Program-made: the position numbers and the translations under genes
Assembly: GCA_022841905.1 (NCBI GenBank)
Contig: JALHQO010000002.1
Location: forward strand, 62,001 to 126,000
Length of the DNA stretch: 64,000 nt
Source of the DNA: Hyphomonadaceae bacterium
Lineage (GTDB): Bacteria; Pseudomonadota; Alphaproteobacteria; Caulobacterales; Aquidulcibacteraceae
Reading direction: 5' to 3'
Part shown: piece by piece, positions 57,487-64,000 of the stretch
Layout: every line of letters starts with the position of its first letter
How positions within the stretch are numbered: position 1 is the stretch's first letter
Notes under the pieces: generated by a model
Database searches by the model: none
Told to the model about the DNA's origin: nothing
The model's input: only the letters and a program-made list of their open reading frames with translations

Positions 57487-58872
57487 ATGCGCCTTTCCGG
57501 TCTCGCCGCCTTCGCGGCTGCGATAGCAATTGCAGGCCCGGCCTTCGCGACAGCGCCCCTGCCCTTCGATCCAGAGCAAGCCACGCGCGCCTGGCTCGAC
57601 ACCATGGGCGCTGAAGCAACGGCGCGTTCGGACGCCTATTTCGAGGGCGGCTACATCATCGGTTTCGCCGGCACGATTTTGTCCGTGTTGGTGGCCGGCT
57701 TGCTGCTTGTGCTCGGCTGGGCGCGGGGCGTGCGCAGCTGGCTTGAGCGCACAGTAAAGTGGTTTCCGCTCGTCGCTTTCGGCACGTCGTTTTTCTACAT
57801 CCTCGTCTCGACGCTGATTACCTTCCCGTTCAGCTATTATGTCGGCTTCGTCCGCGAGCATCGTTACGATCTCTCGACGCAGACATTGCCGCAATGGCTG
57901 GGCGAGCAAGGCATCGGCTTTGCCATGGCGCTGATCGTCGGCTCGCTCTTCCTAACCGTGCTCTATGTGATCGTGCGCATCGCGAAAAACACGTGGTGGG
58001 TATGGGGCTCGGTGGTGACGATCGCCTTCGCGGCGTTCATCTCGATGCTCTTCCCGGTGTTCATCGCGCCGATGTTCAACACCTACACGCCGATGGAGCG
58101 AGGCGAGTTGCGCGACTCGATCCTTGCGATGGCGCAAGCCAATGGCGTGCCCGCGACCGACGTCATGGTCTATGACCGCTCGCGCCAAACCAGCTCGATC
58201 AGCGCCAACGTCTCCGGCTTCGGCCCGACGACGCGCATTTCGCTCGCCGACACTTTGCTCGAACGCGGCAGCCCGGAAGCGGTGCGCGCCGTGATGGGCC
58301 ACGAGATCGGCCACTATGTGTTGCGGCACAACATCTCCGGCCTGTTGCTGAACGCGATGATCATCCTGTTCAGTTTTGCGTCTGTGCACTTCCTCTTTCG
58401 CGCGCTCGCTAAGAATGAGCGCTGGGGCATACGCGACATCGCCGATCCCGCCGGCTTGCCGCTAATCATGGGCCTGCTCGCCGTCATCGGCCTCGTCACC
58501 AGCCCGATGCAGCGCAACCTGACGCGCTTCAACGAATTGCAGGCCGACATGTTCGGCTTGAACGCGGCGCGCGAGCCGGATGGCTTTGCGGAAGCGGCAA
58601 TCCTGCTTAGCGAGTATCGCAAGATGGAACCCTCTCCGATCGAGGAGATCATCTTCTACACGCACCCATCTGGCTGGAATCGCGTGCATAATGCGATGGT
58701 GTGGAAGGCGCATGAAATCGCCGCGGGCCGTCACCCCGCCTCCGCCGGCGGCCCGCCGCCAAGCTGGATCCCGGATTTCGTGCGCAACCGCCAAGCGCCC
58801 GCAGAGCCTGCGCCCACGCCCGCACCCGAAGCGCCGCCGGCTAACGCGGAACCGTCACCCGCCGCACCGTGA
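57487..58872 (+). CDS. M48 (Ste24-like) membrane metalloprotease
   Basis: 461-residue protease of the CAAX-prenyl-protease-1 type. A signal-like first helix (MRLSGLAAFAAAIAIAGPAF) is followed by several transmembrane helices (about 55-85, 100-125, 140-170, 180-205). The zinc motif is RAVMGHEIGHYVLRHNISGL (about residues 275-293), and a third ligand Glu is in FNELQADMFGLNAA (about 352). The C-terminus is Pro/Ala-rich. In bacteria these proteases take part in membrane protein quality control; prenyl substrates are not expected. Its 3' end overlaps the alkB-like gene on the other strand by 32 bp. Confidence 0.92.
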   Translation: MRLSGLAAFAAAIAIAGPAFATAPLPFDPEQATRAWLDTMGAEATARSDAYFEGGYIIGFAGTILSVLVAGLLLVLGWARGVRSWLERTVKWFPLVAFGTSFFYILVSTLITFPFSYYVGFVREHRYDLSTQTLPQWLGEQGIGFAMALIVGSLFLTVLYVIVRIAKNTWWVWGSVVTIAFAAFISMLFPVFIAPMFNTYTPMERGELRDSILAMAQANGVPATDVMVYDRSRQTSSISANVSGFGPTTRISLADTLLERGSPEAVRAVMGHEIGHYVLRHNISGLLLNAMIILFSFASVHFLFRALAKNERWGIRDIADPAGLPLIMGLLAVIGLVTSPMQRNLTRFNELQADMFGLNAAREPDGFAEAAILLSEYRKMEPSPIEEIIFYTHPSGWNRVHNAMVWKAHEIAAGRHPASAGGPPPSWIPDFVRNRQAPAEPAPTPAPEAPPANAEPSPAAP

Positions 58873-59467
58873 GATTGATCCGGCCGCCTTTCGGCAACAG
58901 CCGAGAGGTGCCGGGCAATATCCGATCGACGCCGTGATAGGCGCGCCGGCTCGAGCCGCCGAGCATGCACACATCGCCTGACGCGAGCCGCACGCTGCGC
59001 GTCGGGTCTGAACGCAGCACGCCGCCGATGCGAAAGACTGCCGTGTCGCCGAGCGAGATCGACAGCACCGGCGCGTCCCAATCTTCTTCGTCGCTATCGA
59101 CGTGCAGCCCCATGCGCGCGTCGCCTTCGTAGAGATTGACCAGGCACGCCTCGGGATCGGCGGCGTAGCCGGAATGCTTACGCCAAAGCTCCAGCACCAT
59201 CTCTGGCATCTCTGGCCACGGCTTGCCGGTGTCGGGATGCGTCTCCTGATAGCGGTAGCCGCGCTCCTTATCGGTGACCCAGCCGAGCGCGCCAAAGTTC
59301 GTCATACGCACGCTCATCGGCGCGCCGGATTTCGGCATGCGCGGCGTGTAGAGCGGCCCTCCCCGCATGCGCGCGAACACCTCGTCGCGCAGGGCTTCTT
59401 GTGCGGCGCGGTCCAACAGGCCGGGCCACAACCGGAAGCCGTCAAGATCGCCAGTTGGCCGGGTCAT
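58841..59467 (-). CDS. alkB: AlkB-like alpha-ketoglutarate-dependent DNA/RNA demethylase
   Basis: 208-residue 2OG-Fe(II) dioxygenase of the AlkB family, which repairs alkylated bases. Iron ligands are His and Asp in MGLHVDSDEEDWDAPVLSIS (about residue 125) and His in RRAYHGVDRILPG (about 180). The 2OG-binding R-x5-R is in GGRINLTVRRVTVPR at the C-terminus. VNLYEGDARMGLHVD and SLGDTAVFRIGG are typical. The ATG at 59467 is chosen. The convergent 32-bp overlap with the M48 gene encodes the conserved C-terminus of AlkB, so the overlap is real, not a misannotated end. Confidence 0.92.
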   Translation of the reverse strand: MTRPTGDLDGFRLWPGLLDRAAQEALRDEVFARMRGGPLYTPRMPKSGAPMSVRMTNFGALGWVTDKERGYRYQETHPDTGKPWPEMPEMVLELWRKHSGYAADPEACLVNLYEGDARMGLHVDSDEEDWDAPVLSISLGDTAVFRIGGVLRSDPTRSVRLASGDVCMLGGSSRRAYHGVDRILPGTSRLLPKGGRINLTVRRVTVPR

Positions 59468-59743
59468 GGTCACTGCCTATCTAGGCATTCGGTTTCTTTT
59501 TTGTTCCGCCCCACGATCAGCCGCCGTCTATTCCCCTGCGACGAATGCGGATAGTCGCTCCGAAGAGGCTTGCACGTTTAGGGGGATACACCACATGAAC
59601 CCCGAAACGAACGCGGTCCGGAGCTTGAGGGGGCAACGGGCCGTTCAACATTTGAACTAGCAATGCAGGACGCGTACTTCGGGGACGCCTTCGAGGGTCC
59701 GTAAACCGGAAGCGCGCCGCTGAAAGGATTGAGGACGGATAAG
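59468..59743 (+). promoter_or_regulatory. Leader region upstream of dnaK
   Basis: 276 bp between the divergent alkB-like gene and dnaK. Two CTTG-containing stretches (around 59569 and 59621) could be the -35 part of a heat-shock sigma-32 promoter, but I could not match a good -10 element to either. No CIRCE repeat is present. A short 21-residue frame at 59595-59660 is probably chance. TGAAAGGATTGAGGA directly before the ATG contains the ribosome-binding region. Confidence 0.35.
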
Positions 59744-61651
59744 ATGGCTAAAGTGATCGGCATCGACCTCGGCACGACCAATTCGTGCGTCGCTGTGATG
59801 GAAGGCGGCCAACCGAAGGTCATCGTCAACGCCGAGGGTTCAAACACCACCCCGTCAGTGGTGGCATTCACCGAAAGCGGCGAGCGCCTGATCGGCGTGC
59901 AGGCCGCCCGCCAAGCGATCACCAACCCAACGCACACCTATTACGCCGTGAAGCGCCTGATCGGCCGCTCGTTCGACGATCCGATCACCAAGAAAGACAT
60001 GGACATCGTCCCCTACAAGATCGTGCGCGCGCCGAACGGCGATGCCTGGATCGAGGGCCGCGATAAGAAATATTCGCCGTCGGAAATCTCCGCCTTCGTT
60101 CTGCAGAAGATGAAGCAGACGGCGGAAGATTATCTCGGTGAGCCGGTGACGCAGGCCGTCATCACGGTTCCCGCCTATTTCAACGACGCCCAGCGCCAAG
60201 CCACCAAAGACGCCGGCAAGATCGCCGGCCTTGAAGTGCTGCGCATCATCAACGAGCCAACGGCAGCCGCTCTCGCGTATGGCCTCGATAAGGTCGGCGA
60301 GAACAAGACCATCGCCGTCTATGACCTCGGCGGCGGGACCTTCGACGTCTCGATCCTCGAAATCGGCGACGGCGTCTTCGAAGTGCGCTCGACCAGCGGC
60401 GACACCTTCCTCGGCGGTGAAGACTTCGACATCCGCATCCTGAATTATCTGGCCGACGAGTTCAAAAAGCAGAACGGCGTCGATCTGCGCCAAGACAAGC
60501 TCGCGCTGCAGCGGCTGAAGGAAGTCGCCGAGCAAGCGAAGAAAGAGCTATCTTCGCGCACCGAATTCGACGTCTCGATCCCGTTCATCAGCATGGACGG
60601 CAACCGCAACCCGCTTCACCTCAACATGAAGCTGACGCGCGCCAAGTTCGAAAGCCTGGTCGACGATCTGGTCCAGCGCACGCTTGGCCCCTGCAAGGCA
60701 GCGCTCAAGGACGCCGGCCTTTCGGCGAGCGACATCAAGGAAGTCGTTCTCGTCGGCGGCATGACGCGCATGCCGAAGGTGCAGCAGATCGTCAAAGAAT
60801 TCTTCGGCCGCGAGCCGCATAAGGGCGTCAATCCTGACGAAGTCGTCGCTGTCGGCGCAGCGGTTCAGGCCGGCGTTCTGCAGGGCGACGTCAAAGACGT
60901 CGTGCTGCTCGACGTCACGCCGCTCTCGCTCGGCATCGAGACGCTCGGCGGCGTGTTCACGCGCCTGATCGAACGCAACACCACGATCCCGACCAAGAAG
61001 AGCCAAATCTTCTCGACCGCCGAAGACAATCAGCAAGCGGTGACTATCCGCGTGTTCCAAGGCGAGCGCGAAATGGCGGCCGACAACAAGCTGCAAGGCC
61101 AGTTCGACCTCACCGGCATCCCGCCCTCCCCGCGCGGCATGCCGCAGATCGAAGTGACGTTCGACATCGACGCCAACGGCATCGTCTCGGTCGGCGCCAA
61201 GGATAAGGCGACCAACAAAGAGCAGAGCATGCGCATCCAGCCGTCGGGCGGTCTCTCCGACGACGACATCAAGCGCATGGTCAAGGAAGCCGAAGAGCAC
61301 GCTGGCGAAGACAAAGCCCGCCGCGAGCTGGCGGAAGCGAAGAACCAAGGCGAAGCCCTGGTCCACGCCACCGAAAAACAGCTCCAGGAAAACGGCGACA
61401 AAATTCCGGCCGGCGACAAGCAAGCCATCGAAGCGGCGTCCGCCGAACTGAAGAAGGCGCTCGAGACCGACAACACCAGCGACATCGCCGCCAAGACGCA
61501 GGCGCTCGTGCAAGCGTCGATGAAGATCGGCGAAGCCCTCTATGGCGGCGCTAGCGGCCCGGGCTCGGGCGCTGGCGGCGGCCCAGACCAAGAAGGTGTC
61601 GTCGACGCCGACTTCGAAGAAGTCGACGGCGACAACAAGCGCAGCGCTTAA
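59744..61651 (+). CDS. dnaK: Chaperone protein DnaK
   Basis: Hsp70 chaperone, 635 residues, standard length. The N-terminal ATPase has the phosphate-1 loop [40 protein letters not shown] (about 150) and phosphate-2 [20 protein letters not shown] (about 190-208). [20 protein letters not shown] (about 333) follows. The substrate domain has [20 protein letters not shown] (about 388) and the lid ends in a Gly-rich tail followed by VDADFEEV. The ATG at 59744 is exact. dnaJ follows after 106 bp containing a hairpin. Confidence 0.98.
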   Translation: MAKVIGIDLGTTNSCVAVMEGGQPKVIVNAEGSNTTPSVVAFTESGERLIGVQAARQAITNPTHTYYAVKRLIGRSFDDPITKKDMDIVPYKIVRAPNGDAWIEGRDKKYSPSEISAFVLQKMKQTAEDYLGEPVTQAVITVPAYFNDAQRQATKDAGKIAGLEVLRIINEPTAAALAYGLDKVGENKTIAVYDLGGGTFDVSILEIGDGVFEVRSTSGDTFLGGEDFDIRILNYLADEFKKQNGVDLRQDKLALQRLKEVAEQAKKELSSRTEFDVSIPFISMDGNRNPLHLNMKLTRAKFESLVDDLVQRTLGPCKAALKDAGLSASDIKEVVLVGGMTRMPKVQQIVKEFFGREPHKGVNPDEVVAVGAAVQAGVLQGDVKDVVLLDVTPLSLGIETLGGVFTRLIERNTTIPTKKSQIFSTAEDNQQAVTIRVFQGEREMAADNKLQGQFDLTGIPPSPRGMPQIEVTFDIDANGIVSVGAKDKATNKEQSMRIQPSGGLSDDDIKRMVKEAEEHAGEDKARRELAEAKNQGEALVHATEKQLQENGDKIPAGDKQAIEAASAELKKALETDNTSDIAAKTQALVQASMKIGEALYGGASGPGSGAGGGPDQEGVVDADFEEVDGDNKRSA

Positions 61652-61703
61652 GCCACCACAATCGAGGTTGAGCGATGCGGCGGTGCGTTTTTCAAACTGA
61701 CAT

Positions 61704-61741
61704 GAGGCGGCGCGACTCCTTGCGAGGCGGCCGCCTCTTTC
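61704..61741 (+). terminator. Hairpin between dnaK and dnaJ
   Basis: GAGGCGGC (61704-61711) can pair with GCCGCCTC (61730-61737), followed by TTTC; the palindrome GAGGCGGCCGCCTC at 61724-61737 offers an alternative fold. It may partly terminate transcription so that dnaJ is made at a lower level than dnaK. Confidence 0.55.
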
Positions 61742-61757
61742 TCATCTCGGTGAAGTC

Positions 61758-62918
61758 ATGAGCACCGGGCGCGATTATTACGAGATCCTGGGCGTCCCGC
61801 GCGATGCGGACGCGGCTGCGATCAAGTCCGCGTTCCGCAAGCTAGCCATGAAGCTGCACCCGGATCAAAACCCCGGCTGCAAAGTCTCCGAAGATAAGTT
61901 CAAGGAAATCGGCGAAGCCTATTCAGTGCTCTCCGATCCCGAGAAGCGTGCCGTGTACGATCGCGTCGGCCATGCCGGCTATCAAAGCAGCGGCGGGGGC
62001 CAAGGTCCGTTCGGCGCCGGCGGCTCGGCCGACTTCTCCGATCTCTTCAACGAGATTTTCGGCGGCGGCTTCGAGGAGATGTTCTCGCGCGGCGGCAGAG
62101 GCGGTCCGCGCAACGGCCCGCAACGCGGCGCCGATCTCCGCTACGATGTCGAGATTACGCTCGAACAAGCCTTCAAAGGCATGGAGCGCGAAATCGTCGT
62201 GCCGCGCGCGCAAGCGTGTGCGCCGTGCAGCGGCTCAGGCTCGGAAGGCAACGCGCCGCTCGAGAGCTGCCGTACCTGCAACGGCGTCGGCCAAGTGCGC
62301 GCCAGCCAAGGCATGTTCCGCATCGTGCGCACCTGCCCTGCCTGTCACGGCCGCGGACAATCGATCAAATCGCCCTGCAAGAGCTGCGGCGGACGCGGCC
62401 AGGTGCAGAAAGAGCGCACGCTCTCAGTCAAGATCCCGCCCGGCGTTGAAGACGGCACCCGCATCCGTCTCGCCGGCGAAGGCGACATGGGCGCGCGCAA
62501 CGGCCCGCCCGGCGATCTCTATCTCTTCCTCTCGGTGAAGCCGCACAATCTATTCGAGCGCGACGGCCCCGATCTCTATTGCCGTGCGCCGACGCCGATG
62601 TGCAAAGCAGCGCTCGGCGGCGAGATCGAAATCCCCACCATCGAAGGCGAGCGCGCCAAAGTAACGATCCCCGCCGGCGCCCAAACCGGCCGCCGCTTTC
62701 GCCTCAAAGGCAAAGGCATGACGCATCTGCGCGGCAAAGACCGCGGCGATCTGCATGTCGAACTCTTGGTGGAAACGCCGGTCAACTTAAGCGCCAAGCA
62801 ACGCAAGTTGCTCGAAGAATTCGCCAAAGATTGCGGCGAAGAAGCCCACCCGCAAACGCAGGGCTTTTTCGACAGCTTAAAAAAGTTTTTCGAAACCGCC
62901 GAAGGCCCGAGCCGGTAG
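61758..62918 (+). CDS. dnaJ: Chaperone protein DnaJ
   Basis: Hsp40 co-chaperone of DnaK, 386 residues. The J domain (about 3-70) has the HPD motif in LAMKLHPDQNPGCKVSEDKF. A Gly/Phe-rich linker follows (about 75-120). The zinc-finger domain has four CxxCxGxG repeats (CAPCSGSG, CRTCNGVG, CPACHGRG and CKSCGGRG, about 155-220). The C-terminal substrate-binding domains end with LLVETPVNLSAKQRKLLEEF. Its start at 61758 follows the hairpin after dnaK. Confidence 0.98.
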   Translation: MSTGRDYYEILGVPRDADAAAIKSAFRKLAMKLHPDQNPGCKVSEDKFKEIGEAYSVLSDPEKRAVYDRVGHAGYQSSGGGQGPFGAGGSADFSDLFNEIFGGGFEEMFSRGGRGGPRNGPQRGADLRYDVEITLEQAFKGMEREIVVPRAQACAPCSGSGSEGNAPLESCRTCNGVGQVRASQGMFRIVRTCPACHGRGQSIKSPCKSCGGRGQVQKERTLSVKIPPGVEDGTRIRLAGEGDMGARNGPPGDLYLFLSVKPHNLFERDGPDLYCRAPTPMCKAALGGEIEIPTIEGERAKVTIPAGAQTGRRFRLKGKGMTHLRGKDRGDLHVELLVETPVNLSAKQRKLLEEFAKDCGEEAHPQTQGFFDSLKKFFETAEGPSR

Positions 62919-62930
62919 TTGGCGCTATTC

Positions 62931-63476
62931 TCAGTCCGTGCGAGCCAGTTCTGCGGTCCGATCCATTCCGATCTGATTGACCAGCGCATCCGCATGCCTG
63001 TGCACAAGCTCCCACGCGCCATCTCGACGGCACCAGACTTGAGTGACCCGCAATGACCAGTCCTGCTCCGGTAATCCCGCGACTATGGCGCGCTGACGCT
63101 CAATGAAAACCAGCACCGCCATGTCGTGGCTCGTGTAGTTTTCCACCAGTTCGAAACTAGCTTCGCCACTCGTGAAAGTGCGGGCAAGCTGATCGAGGTG
63201 AGCGGGGCTGGGGTCGAAGCGGCGACTGACACCGCCCAATGGCTGCATCAGGGTAAAATCGCCGGCAATTGGGCCGACAAGCGCAAACCAGCGGCGCATG
63301 TCGCCGCTGATAAAGGCGGCGTTGGCGTTTTCCGCACGCGCCGAAAGTTGTGCGACCACATCGTTCTGCTCCGCCAGCGCGCCGCGCCCGCTACACCCGG
63401 CTATGGACGCTAGAAACGCGAGCACCGCCGAGGCGCCCAAGAGGTTGAGTGGGGTTCTCGCACCCAATTTCAGCAT
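62931..63476 (-). CDS. Lipoprotein with SnoaL/NTF2-like (DUF4440-type) domain
   Basis: 181-residue predicted lipoprotein. The N-terminus MLKLGARTPLNLLGASAVLA ends in the lipobox IAGC (Cys near residue 28). The rest is a cystatin-like NTF2 fold: AENANAAFISGDMRRWFALV, GGVSRRFDPSPAHLDQLART and the C-terminal VTQVWCRRDGAWELVHRHAD, typical of SnoaL/DUF4440 proteins. The ATG at 63476 has a GGAGAA site upstream. It is divergent from the LysR gene, which may regulate it. Ligand or activity unknown. Confidence 0.8.
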   Translation of the reverse strand: MLKLGARTPLNLLGASAVLAFLASIAGCSGRGALAEQNDVVAQLSARAENANAAFISGDMRRWFALVGPIAGDFTLMQPLGGVSRRFDPSPAHLDQLARTFTSGEASFELVENYTSHDMAVLVFIERQRAIVAGLPEQDWSLRVTQVWCRRDGAWELVHRHADALVNQIGMDRTAELARTD

Positions 63477-63542
63477 GACAACTTCTCCGTTCTCTTTGCA
63501 GAGAGCGTGACGCTTCCATGCTTATGCATCAAATGATATGAT

Positions 63543-63559
63543 TTCAGCAATATGCTGAA
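63543..63559 (+). promoter_or_regulatory. Dyad TTCAGCA-ATA-TGCTGAA overlapping the LysR start
   Basis: A 7-bp perfect inverted repeat with a 3-base spacer that includes the LysR ATG at 63552. Its position in the divergent intergenic region fits an autoregulatory LysR-type site. Confidence 0.4.
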
Positions 63560-64000
63560 TCAAACTGATCTGAGCCGAACCGACCTCAATCTGCTGGTAT
63601 TGTTTGAGACGGTGATGCGAGAGCGGCATGTGGGGCGTGCGGCGCAGCGCATGAACCTGTCGCCGTCAGCGGTGAGCCATGGCTTGGCGCGACTTCGTGC
63701 ATTGTTATGCGATCCGCTCTTTGTCAGAACGCCGCGCGGCGTGACACCGAGCGATCGCGCTCTGGCGCTTGAGGCGCCGGTTGCTGAAATCCTGGCTCGC
63801 GTGCGAAGCGTTGTCGCGATCTCGGCGCCGTTCGAACCGAGCACTTCGAGTCGCGTTTTCACGATCGGCGCGCCGGACGGAACGGCTGCGGTCTTTCTGC
63901 CACCACTGATGCAGTCTCTCGGCACGCATGCGCCACACATCGACATTCGCATCCGCCAGCTGATGCCGCGCGCGGGCGACCGCTCGCCCGAAACAGGGTG
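63552..64000 (+). CDS. LysR-family transcriptional regulator, 5' part only
   Basis: N-terminal half (about 149 residues) of a LysR-type regulator that runs off the right edge. The winged helix-turn-helix is complete: MLNQTDLSRTDLNLLVLFET, HVGRAAQRMNLSPSAVSHGL, ARLRALLCDPLFVRTPRGVT. The start of the effector-binding domain follows (SSRVFTIGAPDGTAAVFLPP). The layout with RTPRG and TPSDRAL matches the NodD/LeuO-like branch. There is no clear ribosome-binding site before the ATG at 63552. It is divergent from the lipoprotein gene, which is its likeliest target. Confidence 0.92.
   Translation, partial: MLNQTDLSRTDLNLLVLFETVMRERHVGRAAQRMNLSPSAVSHGLARLRALLCDPLFVRTPRGVTPSDRALALEAPVAEILARVRSVVAISAPFEPSTSSRVFTIGAPDGTAAVFLPPLMQSLGTHAPHIDIRIRQLMPRAGDRSPETG

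Noticed and set aside
59595-59660. 21-residue frame in the dnaK leader (MNPETNAVRSLRGQRAVQHL)
   Set aside because: No ribosome-binding site and no protein-like features; too short to support.
60548-61591. 347-residue open frame antisense to dnaK
   Set aside because: It is the codon-shadow typical of G+C-rich DNA opposite a strongly biased gene; the translation is Arg/Asp/Leu-rich without any domain.
61688-61704. TTTTTCAAACTGA-like match to the element's terminal repeat between dnaK and dnaJ
   Set aside because: Only about 13 bases match, there is no second end or transposase nearby, and the rest of the terminal repeat is absent; most likely chance.

Overview
The window is one contiguous stretch of a G+C-rich alphaproteobacterial chromosome. 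The gene order fits the Caulobacterales/Hyphomonadaceae side of the class. The strongest clue is a long minus-strand block that reads, in transcription order, mutS, glnD, murJ, trpS, a universal stress protein gene, nfuA, rimI, fur, miaB, phoH, ybeY, corC, lnt, an XRE regulator and metK. That order is typical of Caulobacter relatives. Genus cannot be fixed from this window.

Layout. At 1-9.8 kb are the partial sucC (running off the left edge), a chromate transporter, an MFS permease, a DUF2306 protein, two tandem membrane-anchored LytTR regulators, an M28 peptidase, an acetyltransferase, a 2OG-Fe(II) oxygenase, a hypothetical protein and mdh. At 9.8-30.2 kb are an S41-like protein and an O-methyltransferase, followed by the conserved block above. 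At 30.3-36.9 kb are a malic enzyme, an AmpG-like permease, a hybrid histidine kinase and a comM remnant cut off just before its ATP-binding site.

At 36.9-41.65 kb sits the most unusual object: an apparently intact 4.7-kb insertion element. It has 20-bp perfect terminal inverted repeats, an 8-bp target duplication and an IS1/ISMhu11-type DDE transposase. It carries at least eight passenger reading frames: a 58-aa membrane or secreted protein, a 77-aa basic protein, a 69-aa protein, a RhuM-family protein, an 88-aa protein, a DUF4760 membrane protein, a 23-aa hydrophobic microprotein and a 50-aa membrane peptide. The same dyad, ATGCTT-N6-AAGCAT, lies in front of both the transposase and the leftmost passenger gene. 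This suggests a shared operator.

At 41.8-48.8 kb are a BON-domain lipoprotein, yraN, rsmI, an LpoA-like lipoprotein, hemW, rdgB, a DUF2975/XRE pair, a hypothetical protein and rph. At 48.9-64 kb are a degenerate aspartic-protease-like protein, an AAA ATPase and hrcA-grpE. These are followed by a six-repeat PPC-domain exported protein, an aldo/keto reductase, a dienelactone hydrolase, an M48 peptidase, an AlkB homologue, dnaK-dnaJ, a SnoaL/NTF2-like lipoprotein and a LysR regulator running off the right edge.

Functional themes are envelope biogenesis (lnt, murJ, AmpG-like, LpoA-like), translation and RNA maturation (trpS, miaB, ybeY, rsmI, rph, rimI), repair (mutS, AlkB), nitrogen signalling (glnD), central C4 metabolism (mdh, sucC, malic enzyme) and protein folding (hrcA, grpE, dnaK, dnaJ). 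Many genes overlap by 4 bp (ATGA or GTGA). Convergent pairs share stop codons through CTAG or TTAA. I saw no tRNA, rRNA or CRISPR array.
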